A program made the translations under genes and the position numbers. From the NCBI GenBank assembly GCA_031761405.1, contig JASEVX010000001.1:202572390-202636389 (forward strand): a stretch of DNA of 64,000 bases, read 5' to 3'. This document shows, piece after piece, positions 20,701 through 29,738 of the stretch. The notes below the pieces were generated by a model. It made no database searches, was not told the DNA's origin, and worked only from the letters and a program-made list of their open reading frames with translations. Within the stretch, counting starts at the first letter, position 1. Every line of letters begins with the position of its first letter. The stretch is from Serripes groenlandicus (taxonomy: Eukaryota > Mollusca > Bivalvia > Cardiida > Cardiidae).

Positions 20701-23700
20701 GCCGCGGCGGCCGTAGGGCCTAACATTTCTACGGCCAATAGCAATTCTAGGGCCGCCGCAGCATTCCCACGGTCACATACTGTAGCAGTCACTTATGTTA
20801 TTTTGAATGTGTGGAGACAGAAACCTGCGGCTGCCATACGGCCTTTGAAGTGATGATGCACGCTGGCCTCAGATATGATTGATTATATACATATGAACAT
20901 CAAATGGTATATAAACGCTCCACGTACTGCCATGGGGCCGTACGGATAGCGTGCGGCGAGCGTACGGGAGCCGTTCGTCGGCCTTGCGTTGCACACAGGG
21001 TGTGCCACATACCACACAATGCCACCGTATTGGCACCGTAGGACCGCCTTAAAGCTGCCCTAGGGCGCCCGTAGAATTCCTTGCGGCCGCCGCAAGTATC
21101 TCTCGAATTCGAGGGCCTACAGCCGCCGTATACTAGCCGTAGCGCAAATGTGACTTCGGCATTACTCATGTGTTTCCTGGCTTTTTCGCACCAGTACTTC
21201 ACACACCATCCTTTCCAAACAAATGCATTTCAACAGGAACTGACAATCCCTGGCTACCTGGTCTCGGCGTTGGAACACGTTCATACATGTATACGGTCGA
21301 CTTATGTGCCATAAGTGGATGTCTTCATTGTCACCGTTCAACTTAGGAAACGATTACAACGAATGTGTGGACTCTGCGTAAAGTATCGACCCGGATCAGC
21401 CTAAAGCATGCCGCGCAGCTAATCCGGTCATACTTGTTTCGCCTCCTGTGGGTTTTCTGTTTCAGGAATCATTTCAATATACCTCTATCCCCCTGAGACG
21501 GATTGTGTCGGGCCGGATTAGCCTGCACGAATAGCTCAGGCTGATCCGAATCGATACATTACCCGGAGTCCATAATGTTGGTTTTCTTGTGGAACGGCTC
21601 ATTATATATGGCTGTCAAATTTGTTCTTTAATGAGGATATATTTTTTTGTCAAGATTTTAATTATATTTATCATGACAATGCTTGTATCCGATTTAATAT
21701 ACCCATTACGTATTTTTTTTATATGTAATGCGTGTAATATAACATGACCGAATCACTATTTTTGCATTCTTCGCTGAGAATGAGTATCCGGTAAACACAA
21801 ACGTCACGATAGATGTACGAGGTAAAGCAACCATTATCGGTCATAAAAATAATTTGTTTGTGATTAGTTAAAAGTTTATTAAGTATTACAGTTGTATTGA
21901 GAAATACAGTGGGCAGTTTGCCCATGAGTATACATTATTAAACAATGTACATATTAACAAAGGTAATACAAAAATTACAAATATTAGCGTACCCATATAT
22001 TTTAAACATTATATCCAGCGATTGAACACACTGTAATTTTACACAAAACTTAGACTTGCCATTAACTGAAAATATAAATATTGTACATAATACAGTATAA
22101 ACCTTGAATACATATGAAATTTGTAGTGGTAAAACGTGAAGGGGTAAATATGCTTTTTATTCAAAATACAAAGTTTACGCAATTCAAATGATTTAAAAAC
22201 AAACATTGACACATTCTTAATTAATGTTGGACTCTCAGATGTCATGAGATCAATAAATTTCAAAATAATTGGTCTCTTCCAGTAATACTTTTTTATGAAT
22301 TTCTTTCTTAATTCTTGATATAATGGACATTCTAAAATGAAATGAAACTCATCTTCGATTGTGTTCAAACAAACTTTACATTTTCTATCATGTATTGGAA
22401 TTTTTGAACTGCGCCATCTACCTGTTTCAATTTCTAATCTATGTGCCGATCGATATTTTCTTCCAATAGCACACTTTGCCGTATCTCCGTCAGACAAAAG
22501 GGAATATTGTCAACATGGCGAGCTTAGCTGGACACCACGGCATCTACAGATCGTTGGCATACTCAACCACAAAGGTAGGCTATTGTAAGGCAACTCGAGC
22601 GAACAGTGGACATGTTGCATTTCCGCTCGGCATGCCATGAAAATTAGTTGAGGCCGCATTTCTAATTTCTCGTCAGAATGTACATGTATATAGGTTAGAG
22701 ATATATATTTAAATCGAATGAATATTAAAATGGCTTTTCAAACATCTGAGCTGCGTTTATTAAACGCTTAATTTTACCGTTAATCGTCAAAAACCCACTT
22801 CGTTTCAACAAATCGAAGTCGGGTTTCAAGTGAAATACATACAGCAACATACAGGGATTTCCCAAACTATCTTTAGGTATCAAATAAGCATAAAAGGTAT
22901 TATTTCACCAGGCAACGGTTTTGGTGTGATGAGTACACAGAACAAAATGAGACTCGAACATTGCACCGTCCTAAGTATGCTTATATCGCCATTGTAATTC
23001 ACAGCTGCAACTTCCAAGCGAGACAAAAAGAATTCCTAGAACAAAATATCAACGTAAATGAAAAGTGATATGAATCCACACAAACATTTTCGATCAATAA
23101 ATTAAAAATATTAAATTGTTGCCGCCTAAGAAACATGTTTAACTACGTGCACTTATAAGGGTTAAAAAGTGTCGTTGCTGTTAGAATATATCATAAGGTA
23201 CCATATATCCTAATGCCATTCAGGCGGCCATTATTTGCTGTGGTCGAATGCAACTTCATGTCAGACTCGTTTAAACCATTCCCACATACAGATGCTTTCT
23301 GACGCCTTTGCAGCAGACGACGTTTGCAAACGTTGTGACAAAAGAAGAAATTGCTCAAAACGAGCAATTTTTATTTTTACCTCAATGTTTTCATCGTTTT
23401 TCAGTAAGTATACCTTCATTTATGGGGATTTTCCATTTTTTAGTAGACATTTTCAAATGTGTATGCTGCAGATTTTTTATATGTGCGAAAGGGTTAACTG
23501 CAACGAAACTTATGACCTGAGTCAAAATCTTTAATATTATCTTTCTGGAATAGGGCGGTGTACTTGCTATGACTAAGGGACTCGCCATTGACGAGGCAAA
23601 GAATGATGTTCGCGTTAACTCGTAAGTAATGGTGACGATCCCCTGTCCAATTTACACGCTATACAGATCCCCTGTCCATTTTATACGTGTAACAGATCCC

Positions 23701-26528
23701 CTGTCCATTTTACACGTTTTACAGATCCCCTGTCCATTGTACACGTTTTACAGATCCTCTGAGTAAAACCGCTCCCCATTAAAAGCACTCCTTATACACG
23801 AAAACAGTGCAGGTTCAATCCAATTATTGATTGTTTTTCTAAACACGAAAACTGTGCAGGTTCAATTCAACTATTGATAGTTTTTCTAAACATGTTAATT
23901 TTGCATGAAATTTACTTTGTTTGCAACGAAAATTCTAAATAATCGGTAGTAAAGTTTGACATTTAGACAGTTTGAAATTACGCAAAACGATATATGTAAC
24001 GTTAAATGTGATTGGTTGACGTACGTCCAACAAAAACCAGGGAGAGATGATCCCCTATCCGTTGTCATATAGGTATGTTCGACGAGGAACCAGTTTTGAG
24101 TGATTACAGGTCACTTTAAAACACAAAAGAGCCGTCCCACGAGAAAACCAACATTGCGTAAAGTATCGACCCGGATCAGCCTAAGCATGCCGCGCAGGCT
24201 AACCCGGACAGACACTTTTCGCCTCCTGTGTATTTTCTGTTTCAGGAATCATTATTCTATACCTCTTTTACCCTGAGACGAAATGTGTCGGCCCGGATTA
24301 GCCTGCACGGAATTGCGCAGGCTGATCTTGGTCGATACATTACGCAGAGTCCATTATGTTGGTTTTTCTCATAGAACGGCTCAAAAACTGAAATTAGAGA
24401 TCCGTATCGAGTCACACATTGAGGTGTTAAATAATCAGGACAAGCATGCTCTTGTCTTGTTATGTCAATGTATATCAAACCACTTAGCGAATTGGTTGCA
24501 GTGTTCCGAGTATCGATTGTCCGGTGACTTAGGCCTACTAATGATTTGGATGAGTTATGATACATGTACATGCCTTCTGCACTTAAAGGTGCTGATCAGC
24601 ATTTTGAAATGTTGAAAACTTCTGCAAATATTGTTTATAGTGACAACAAAGTAAGTAATAAATTGTTCAAAACTATTTTGGCATTGAATGTTGAAAAACG
24701 TACAATTGAAAGTCAATGAAAATGTTAAAAATTTGGCTTACTGGGTAGGCTACCCAGTAAAATTAAAGTATAAACGATCAATATTTAGATGTTTATTGTA
24801 CTTGAAAGTGAAATTATTTTATCTCAGAATTATGATTCTTATATTTCAAGACAACTTTTGAAATGTTTTAAAACTTTGACTTTATCTGGGGCTCAGCACC
24901 ATTAATATATGTTTGAAATATTTGTTCAGAGTTTCTCCTGGAGCGATATGGACGTCTTTGCTTGAGGAATACCAGAAAAAGACTAACGACGAACAGTTAT
25001 TGAACAACATGAAAGGGTTTTCTGTAAGTAGGCCATCGTGAAGTACAGACGAGTGACAGTGTCTGAAATATATAAGCTATGAACTAACTTTACAGCAGTC
25101 AATGGTATAACAGACTAACATTCTGCTCAATTCATACAATGTAGATTCGAGAGCGTAGTTTAAGCCACGCTTATCGTCATGTATCACAAACAAACAAACC
25201 AACAGTTAATCGAGACAAACTACCCGGTGTTCATGCATCACATGGCTTTTGTTTGAGATGAAATAACCGCGTTCGTCAATCGAGTCCGATTTTTTTGATT
25301 GGCTGAAGTACTGCATCTAATTTGCATATCGGATCTATGAATTACATTTACATTGAGTCATCATAATTGTACTGAAAAAAACCCCCATGTGTATTTAAAT
25401 ATAAATTACTTGGTAAACGGAAATTTAGCGTGCACAGCAAAATCGGTAGAATATTTATACAGCCACACATACAACAGGGGTTTACCGAATGTACATAGAA
25501 ACAACCAAAACTACATCCATGTTGGGTCAAAGTCAGCAAGACATTGGAATGCTTACGACTGGTATGTCAACAAGCGATTTTGATTGATAATTTAACTTTG
25601 ATGAGTCAACAATTAGTAGAATACAGACCAGACTACAGCGTATGACAATGTGACCGACAGACCAACTTGCCAACTCAGACGTCTCTTTAATATCATGTGA
25701 AAGGTTATGCGTCCTATGTTTGTAACTGTTGTATTGTTTACTTGAGAACTTTCCAAATCTCATGTCTTCTTCATTACTTTTTCATCTTTTGTATATTGTT
25801 TAATCACCGAATGAATAATTTCTCGATAATGTATACATTCAAAATTCAATGCATTATATTCCTCCACACTTCCCGGCGCAAATACATGCATATCCGTTAT
25901 TTGTCAAATACAGTTTCAAATATGATAATGGTGCGGCACTGAAATATGATGTGACTTCCTTGAAATATGTTTTTACTTCAATGTGGTAGTTTGGCATGAT
26001 TCACACGCCAATCATAAATTATATTGTATGTGTAAATCATGTTATTTCTTTTTATTGAATATAGAAATTGTATTTTTTCTTCATTCTGTCTTAAAAGGTA
26101 TACACAGTATATAATAAAAGATATGTTGAAGTAGCGATACAGGTTTTAATGTTGTCTTCTCGGGGCGCGGACAGTTTGACATCCCTCTCGACCTTCGGTC
26201 TCGCGAAATATTAATTGTCCCTTCCCCTCGTAGTACAATACTAAAACATGTATCGCTACTGCAACATAATATATCCTATTTATCAAATAGTTTTAAAATA
26301 GTTTACTAGAACTAAATGCTATGCAAGGTTGTTTGCGGATATTTTTCTCATCTTGTCCTATGTAACTTTTTTTCCTTGTTTCAGTTATTGAAAAGATTTG
26401 GTGTTCCAAGGGAGGTCGCGCAGACGTGTTTCTTTTTAGCCTGCGAAGGGACGTACTGTACTGGTGTCGATTTCGCCGTGAACGGCGGGGCAGACGTTGG
26501 AATAGGGGTCAGAGATGTCAACCTCTAA
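14626..26528 (+). CDS. HSD17B14-like: Short-chain dehydrogenase/reductase, HSD17B14-like, nine exons
   Basis: Nine exons (14626-14728, 17200-17238, 18478-18563, 19583-19649, 20033-20124, 22470-22574, 23554-23621, 24930-25023, 26385-26528) join in frame with GT..AG introns to give 265 residues, close to the roughly 270 of vertebrate HSD17B14. The family is NAD(P)-dependent Rossmann-fold oxidoreductases, and HSD17B14 oxidises hydroxyl groups on steroids and related small molecules in the cytosol. Visible motifs: TGGCNGIG cofactor loop (20-27), acidic end of strand 2 (FDVD, 44-47, favouring NAD over NADP), CDV (67-69), NNAG (94-97), Asn120, Ser147, Tyr160 and Lys164 with S-Y spacing 13 and YxxxK, and SPGAIWT (189-195). 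No signal peptide or membrane segment is seen. The name is by resemblance; another classical SDR with an unknown substrate is possible. All motifs are intact, so it is probably functional. Confidence 0.9.
14873..15065 (-). repeat. SINE2 copy in intron 1 (tRNA-derived)
   Basis: On the minus strand: 'gggtggtgttgtggtaggga' (A-box side), 'gtgggttcgatccccggtcg' (B box), then 'gactttaaaaatggttagta' and 'ggcagtactggtaatgccgt'. This is a second SINE type, distinct from SINE1, and is seen again at 16110, 35402, 50117 and 55108. Confidence 0.8.
15306..15440 (+). repeat. Internally deleted SINE1 copy in intron 1
   Basis: The head 'gatagctcagtcgatagaga' and 'gggttgtcaatccag' jump directly to the SINE1 3' part 'tgtgagaaagccagga', 'gtaggtgaac' and 'ggcgttaaaaccaatcaatg'. 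About 130 bp of the body, including the usual B box, is missing. Confidence 0.75.
15515..15850 (+). repeat. Tandem duplications in intron 1 (about 50 bp and 124 bp)
   Basis: First, 'gtgcatgcatgtaacgaacg' occurs twice, about 50 bp apart. Second, a block starting 'acatgttatcagttatgata' is present at 15601 and again at 15725, 124 bp apart and nearly identical. It contains the left end of a MITE-B element, so the MITE end was duplicated together with its flank. Confidence 0.85.
15805..16009. mobile_element. MITE-B copy in intron 1
   Basis: The ends are 'gagccgtcccacgagaaaac' and, inverted, 'gttttctcgtggaacggctc'. The interior has 'cttttcgcctccagtggatt' and 'cggaatgtgtcggccc'. Flanks are 'catat' left and 'atatg' right, suggesting a short AT-rich target duplication. 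It is non-coding. A duplicated left end lies at 15681-15723. Confidence 0.8.
16092..16345 (-). repeat. SINE2 copy in intron 1
   Basis: On the minus strand: B-box-like 'ggtttgatccccggccgggc', 'gacttttaaaatgg', 'ggcgctcagggt', 'acgactgactggctgg' and the end '(aatc)n' at 16092-16110 on the plus strand. The head is degraded (gacaaaggtcgag). Confidence 0.75.
16443..16670 (-). mobile_element. MITE-A copy in intron 1
   Basis: The left end is 'ttaaccctttccctcatata' and the right end 'gccgtatgagggaaaggta', with subterminal 'ctgcagcagacg' and 'cgtctgctgcag'. An inner stem is formed by 'aagaagaaattgcacaaacg' and 'gtgcaatttctccttttgtc'. There is no coding capacity. Confidence 0.85.
16867..17075. mobile_element. 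MITE-B copy in intron 1, right end degraded
   Basis: It starts 'gagccgttccatgagaaaac' and continues through 'gactctgcgtaatgtatcg', 'cagaaaatccac' and 'gcctgatccgggtcgata'-type sequence, but the right terminal repeat is missing. Confidence 0.7.
17200..17238 (+). CDS. Dehydrogenase exon 2
   Basis: A 39-bp micro-exon encoding residues 35-47 (LENGAKVVIFDVD), the strand whose terminal acidic residues bind the cofactor ribose. The acceptor tract is 'ttcttttttcttttttcag' and the donor GTAAGT. Phase 1 at both ends. Confidence 0.9.
17371..17522. mobile_element. Degraded MITE-A copy in intron 2
   Basis: It retains 'aaggagaaattgctag' / 'aagcaattttcta', 'actgtcgtctg' and a final 'ggttaacc'. It is internally diverged. 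Confidence 0.55.
17765..18200 (+). repeat. Minisatellite in intron 2, unit about 48 bp, about 9 copies
   Basis: The recurring phrase is 'gagtttacgagtttagccga' followed by 'agtgttccgtgttccgaggg' and 'ctaaatatt'. Copies differ by substitutions and small indels, so the array is moderately old. A stray 'tatacgagtttagcgca' lies at 18439, just before exon 3. Confidence 0.85.
18478..18563 (+). CDS. Dehydrogenase exon 3
   Basis: Residues 48 (completed) to 76, ending CDVSKEDEVK. The CDV triplet contacts the adenine ring in this family. The acceptor is 'ttttatccatcag' and the donor GTAAGT, phase 0. Confidence 0.92.
18630..19050 (+). repeat. Three diverged copies of a roughly 140-bp repeat in intron 3
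   Basis: 'accaattgctagctgtgttg' (18632), 'accaattgctaggtgtgtag' (18770) and 'cacaattgctagctatgttg' (18907) each begin a block that later contains 'atgttca.tgt..aa' and 'gtagcagta'. Period is about 138 bp. Confidence 0.75.
19360..19563 (+). mobile_element. MITE-A copy in intron 3
   Basis: It begins 'ttaactctttcccacctgca' and ends 'tatgtgggaaagggtta', with 'cagacgac' and 'gtcgtctgctgcag' near the ends and the stem 'gaaattgctcatgatgagca' 'atttctcc'. It ends 20 bp upstream of exon 4, so it supplies part of the sequence just before that acceptor. Confidence 0.85.
19583..19649 (+). CDS. Dehydrogenase exon 4
   Basis: Residues 77-98, ending with the structural NNAG motif (KIDCLINNAGI). The acceptor is 'tgtatatttcag'. 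The donor is GTGAGT, the only intron here with that form. Confidence 0.92.
19703..20032 (+). repeat. 53-bp tandem repeats copying the exon-5 splice junction
   Basis: About six units each contain 'atcaggagaaatagacagca' preceded by 'tttgttttagttacc' or a close variant. The real exon 5 starts 'tttttttag|atgccctatccggagatatagacag', so each unit looks like a copy of the acceptor tract plus the first 22 or so bases of exon 5. Several units keep a usable-looking pyrimidine tract and AG. Confidence 0.8.
20033..20124 (+). CDS. Dehydrogenase exon 5
   Basis: Residues 99 (completed) to 129, including IGINLLGYF, whose Asn120 is the fourth catalytic residue of classical SDRs. The donor is GTATGA, weaker than the others, phase 0. 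Confidence 0.92.
20617..20682 (-). repeat. SINE1, 3' end, split by a 481-bp element
   Basis: Minus-strand SINE1 tail: 'gaactggccgccgtaacatg' and 'ttgaacacggctttaagctc' with a gattgattg run. It resumes at 21164. Confidence 0.75.
20683..21163. mobile_element. 481-bp G+C-rich inverted-repeat element inside a SINE
   Basis: The ends are 'aatgcctcagtcacatttgc' and, inverted, 'aatgccgaagtcacatttgc'. A 3-bp ACT repeat flanks them (20680-20682, 21164-21166) and the flanks together restore SINE1. The interior is strikingly G+C-rich (gccgcggcggccgtaggg, ccgtacggatagcgtgcggc) against the AT-rich intron. There is no coding capacity; short open frames here are incidental. Confidence 0.75.
21164..21220 (-). 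repeat. SINE1, middle part, right of the 481-bp element
   Basis: Minus-strand SINE1: 'gtactggtgcgaaaaagcca', 'ggaaacacatgagt' and 'ttggaaaggatggtgtgtga'. The 5' head is absent. Confidence 0.7.
21367..21600. mobile_element. MITE-B copy in intron 5, left tip missing
   Basis: Contains 'gactctgcgtaaagtatcga', 'cctcctgtgggttttctgtt', 'ctgagacggattgtgtcggg' and the intact right end 'gttttcttgtggaacggctc'. Confidence 0.78.
22039..22466 (-). pseudogene. Non-LTR retrotransposon (LINE) C-terminal tail
   Basis: The minus-strand frame encodes RSAHRLEIETGRW, then a zinc-knuckle-like CKVCLNTIEDEFHFILECPLY-type segment (two Cys, His, Cys), then a hydrophobic/basic tail. This is the pattern at the end of the reverse-transcriptase protein of several mollusc LINEs; I cannot name the clade. 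Only the last 140 or so residues are present, so it is a 5'-truncated dead copy, as is usual for target-primed insertions. AT-rich sequence down to about 21890 may be its 3' UTR. The frame runs on through the antisense of exon 6, which is not LINE sequence. Confidence 0.75.
22470..22574 (+). CDS. Dehydrogenase exon 6 (active-site exon)
   Basis: Residues 130-164. It carries catalytic Ser147 (NMASLAG) and, 13 residues on, Tyr160 and Lys164 (YSTTK), with Lys as the last codon. The acceptor 'gatattttcttccaatag' lies at or inside the border of the antisense LINE tail. The donor is GTAGGC, a weak match. Confidence 0.9.
23271..23496 (-). mobile_element. MITE-A copy in intron 6
   Basis: Starts 'ttaaaccattcccacataca' and ends 'tgcgaaagggttaa', with 'gcagcagacgac' near the left end, 'gtatgctgcag' near the right, and the inner stem 'aaattgctcaaaacgagcaa'. 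It ends 57 bp before exon 7. Confidence 0.85.
23554..23621 (+). CDS. Dehydrogenase exon 7
   Basis: Residues 165-186 plus two bases (GGVLAMTKGLAIDEAKNDVR then VN), the helix following the active-site lysine and the strand leading to the PG motif. The donor is GTAAGT, phase 2. Confidence 0.92.
23636..23905 (+). repeat. Two small tandem repeats in intron 7
   Basis: About four copies of a 29-30-bp unit 'gatcccctgtccattttaca' + 'cgttttaca' (23636-23760), followed by two copies of a roughly 50-bp unit containing 'cacgaaaactgtgcaggttc' (23800-23900). Confidence 0.85.
24129..24382. mobile_element. MITE-B copy in intron 7, full length
   Basis: 254 bp with both ends intact: 'gagccgtcccacgagaaaac' and inverted 'gtttttctcatagaacggctc'-type. 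The A-rich flanks (cacaaaa / aaaaac) allow a 4-bp AAAA target duplication. This is the best reference copy of the family in the window. Confidence 0.85.
24930..25023 (+). CDS. Dehydrogenase exon 8
   Basis: Residues 187 (completed) to 218: SVSPGAIWT, the PG motif closing the cofactor site, then the substrate-loop helix ending NNMKGFS. The acceptor is 'aaatatttgttcag' and the donor GTAAGT. Confidence 0.92.
26121..26271. mobile_element. Short inverted-repeat element (about 150 bp) in intron 8
   Basis: The left end 'atatgttgaagtagcgatac' then 'aggttttaa' is mirrored on the right by 'ctaaaacatgtatcgctact' then 'gcaacataat'. The interior holds a second stem (tctcgaccttcggtctcgcg). It is non-coding and MITE-like. 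Confidence 0.75.
26385..26528 (+). CDS. Dehydrogenase exon 9 (C-terminal)
   Basis: Residues 219-265 and TAA. LLKRFGVPREVAQTCFFLAC and TGVDFAVNGG are the conserved C-terminal helix and final strand of classical SDRs. The acceptor is 'tttttttccttgtttcag'. Confidence 0.93.
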   Translation, partial: LLKRFGVPREVAQTCFFLACEGTYCTGVDFAVNGGADVGIGVRDVNL

Positions 26529-26715
26529 TTATGCAACCTTTAACCAATCACAGCATGTTCTATTTTAAGAAAAGTTCTAGTTTTACTCATATCTATATTG
26601 AATGCTTTCAAGACAAAAACTTTATCTGAACAGATTAAAGATTTCTCTTCTTCCAGATCACGTAAAACATGGCATTTTAAAAAAGCGCAGTAATCATTTG
26701 TAAAACAGGGACAAA

Positions 26716-26733
26716 AATAAATATAAAAATAAA
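26716..26733 (+). terminator. Candidate polyadenylation signals
   Basis: AATAAA at 26716-26721 and 26728-26733, about 190-205 bp after the dehydrogenase stop codon, in an A-rich context. Confidence 0.5.
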
Positions 26734-26935
26734 AACGTGCATAACATATATTGTTCGATGTGTTTCTTCAGTGTACGTGTATTTGTAGACAAAAGCAAAT
26801 ACAAACTATAATATCGCCAGAATTATGCATATAATTATACAAAATTATAGTAGATACAGTAACAGGCAGTGTTCGAGATATTTAGTATCGCTTTCAACAA
26901 ATTTTAGTTAAGACCCGACGTTTTATGTACGGTTT

Positions 26936-27501
26936 CCCCTGCAAGGTGTCACTAAACAGAGTCTGGTAGAGTCTGGTGGTCTAATATCCCATTATATCAA
27001 GGTTTTGTTGTCTTTTTGTATTGGAATGAATAAAATAAAGTGTTATTGTATCTTATAAATAAAAAATGGTAATGTATTTGCCTATTTTAGTTCATTTTCG
27101 TACGAATATAGAAATATGATATGCGTGACAGTGTCCGCAATTTTGTTTAAGCAAATCTTCAAACCAAATCCTATATAGTTCTGTTTCATTAATTATTTGC
27201 TGAAATAGTAATATAATATATTTTGGTCACATATATACCAATACATATTATATTTACTTTTAATAACTTAAAACTCGAATTATTGTATTTATTGCTCAGT
27301 CAGACTCTACCAGTTTTCACTGTCACGCATATCATATTTCTATATTCATACGAAAATGAACCAAAATAGGCAAATACATTATTATGTTTTATTTATATGA
27401 TACAATAACACTTAATTGCATTCATTTCAATACAAAACACAACAAAACATTGATATACTGGGATATATGACCTCCAGAATCTGTTTAGTGATACCCCTCT
27501 A
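26936..27501. mobile_element. 566-bp foldback element downstream of the dehydrogenase gene
   Basis: The left arm (about 26936-27135) and right arm (about 27312-27501) are inverted copies of about 190 bp. For example 'cgaatatagaaatatgatat' then 'gcgtgacagtg' on the left is matched on the right by 'cactgtcacgcatatcatat'. About 175 bp of AT-rich loop separates them. No open frame of note and no clear target duplication. Confidence 0.8.
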
Positions 27502-27683
27502 CTGCCGCATCAGTCAAATAACATACTGTATTTTGATGAGTTTTGTTTTCGCAAATGTTATTGCCAGGGCAAGCTTCCTTCAGTACTCAGTACCTGAAGT
27601 AATTAACGGCTTGCTTATGAGGTCACACTTTTGATTCAGAAAAGGAATGGAAATTCGCACCGATCAATCACCGTCTTCGTCAA

Positions 27684-27935
27684 TGCCTGGTACCTCAGTC
27701 GGTAACGACGCAGGCTGTCAATCCAGGAATTGTTAGTTCGAACTCCAGCTCGGCCAACATTCTTTTCGTCGTTTGACAAGCCATTGTGTCAAGCGTCATT
27801 CGTCTTCCAATAATGGGCTAACAGTCTATGTGGAAAATCAGCCAGTTGCTTCGAAAGATAATTGTGTGGATTTCTGGTGTGAGAAAGCCAGGAAACACAT
27901 GAGTAGGTTAACTGGCCGTATGTGTGACGAGTGTG
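27684..27935 (+). repeat. SINE1 copy
   Basis: tRNA-like head 'ggtacctcagtcggtaacga' and B-box-like 'agttcgaactcc', then 'cattcgtcttccaataatgg', 'gtgtgagaaagccaggaaac' and 'gagtaggttaactggccg'. The extreme 3' end is replaced by other sequence. Confidence 0.8.
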
Positions 27936-28345
27936 ATCTTTCTACATAGCCAGGCTTTAAGGTAACAATGACCACTTAATGAGTCTTGATAGCTTGTGGG
28001 ACTTACAGGCGCACGTCTTGTCTACACTAGTCGAAAATCAGAGGTCCAATTAAGAAGCAATGTACGATTTATTTTTCATTATCCAACCAAACCCTTTGAT
28101 GTGGGTACTCAAACGAATCGTCTAACTGAGATGATTCTTTTGAGTAACCACAACATAGGGTTAGGCGGACAATTAAGTATTTTAGAACATGCAAACCGCT
28201 CCTTATCGAGAGCTCTGGAAAATGCAACGTGGTTGGTGTCCATCGAGCACGCTTCGTTACAGTATTTTAACAACAACTGTAACCATATATACTAGGCCAA
28301 TTAATCGACTGCGGTCCTGGAATACATCGTTAGTTCTACTGCAGT

Positions 28346-28413
28346 CGAGCCGCGGTAGCTCAGTCGGTAGCGATGTATGGAGTACTGGTGTGAGCAAGTC
28401 AAGAAATACATGG
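28346..28413 (+). repeat. SINE1, front part, split by the 4-kb element
   Basis: 'cgcggtagctcagtcggtag' runs straight into 'tggagtactggtgtgagcaa' (the body is internally deleted) and stops at 'gatgggtg'. The remainder is at 32451-32500. Confidence 0.75.
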
Positions 28414-28420
28414 ATGGGTG
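28414..28420 (+). repeat. Target site duplication of the 4-kb element, left
   Basis: ATGGGTG, found again at 32444-32450. The duplication could be 8-9 bp with one or two mismatches. Confidence 0.6.
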
Positions 28421-29338
28421 TAGCAACGTTAAATGTCGCACCAACGCTAAATGTCGCATTTGACGTTATATGTCGCAAGGCTGACGCTAAATGTCGCCAC
28501 CAACGCTAAATGTCGCAAAACCTCCTGACGTTATATGTCGCATCTGTAACGCTAAATGTCGCAAAAAATTGTAATGCCGCTATATGTCGCAACATCAACG
28601 TTAAACGTCGTTAAACGTCGTTAAACGTTGCACTCCTTTATAAGCACTTTTTTTGTAGTATTACTGATTCACAATGTACAATGTAAAATATTGATTTTAT
28701 TTTTATTTTTTTCCCGCCACGTTTCGACACAGCAGAGCATCTACACAATATTCCAAATAATCCTTATGTTCACAAATAGATGTAGAATGAAATCTAAACA
28801 TGTTTAAACTAATAAAAAACTCTGGCCTGAGAGCACTTTTGTGAAACGGTAAAGGACTATGAAAGAGAAAGTCAGCAATAAACAACAAGTAAAGAACGAA
28901 ACATTTTATTGTTTACTAAACCTCAAACATTATATTTACGTAACGCTATGTTTCTACATAAATGTAAGTTAACAATTAGTCAACATAAGTTCAATACCAT
29001 ATGTATTGTCACAAAAGAATACAAAATTACCAAAACCTTCTTGGTTAAATGTTAGGAAAGTATAATGAACTTAGTAATGAACGAAATACATGTTACAACG
29101 TAATGTCACAGCGTATGTCCGTGCACATGTGTATACTAAAAAGGACAGCCACATATTGTAACTAGTATACAATTGCCACTCTTGTCACACAATTTATAAG
29201 CTAATACATATGTAAAAAGTTAATAGTGCTGGAATAAAAAGGGTAACTGACACGGAATAAGAAACATGATTTTTTTTATCATTCCTTAACCTACTTATAA
29301 AAGTTGATACATGAAGCGCTTTAACTGAATAAAAATAC

Positions 29339-29480
29339 TTATATCTTTGGTATCGGCGCAATGTAGTAAGTCCCTTTCAATGTCACTTTCAATATAATTT
29401 TATATTCTGCGTCTGACAGTAGCCCACATGCCCTGTATTTTGCCTGTGTCATCACCCCGGGCAACAGCAAGTATATCAAC
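29339..29480 (-). CDS. Possible 3'-terminal exon inside the 4-kb element
   Basis: On the minus strand a good acceptor 'tcttatatatttcag' is followed by a frame open for 46 codons (LIYLLLPGVMTQAKYRACGL, then LSDAEYKIILKVTLKGTYYI, then APIPKI) to TAA. The splice site next to an amphipathic, normal-composition peptide looks like a real last exon. I recognise no family, found no upstream exon, and chance is possible. If real, it could be a fragment of the element's own gene or a captured host exon. Confidence 0.3.
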
Positions 29481-29738
29481 CTGAAATATATAAGATCTTA
29501 ATTTAGAACAAGTTTTTATAGAATCAAAAGCTAAATCTGCATGTACGTGTATTTATTGCTATTAACTAAAGCTATCACTTAAGGCTTTCCCATCATAACT
29601 AGCTTCATCAGCACTTTTCTTTTTCTAAAATGTCTTCGAAGGTCTAAAATGCATGTTTTTCTTAGATCATTTTATCAAAAGCGTCATTTTGCATGGAGTA
29701 AATTCTTGACAAAGGCTTAAACAAGCATACTGCGACGA

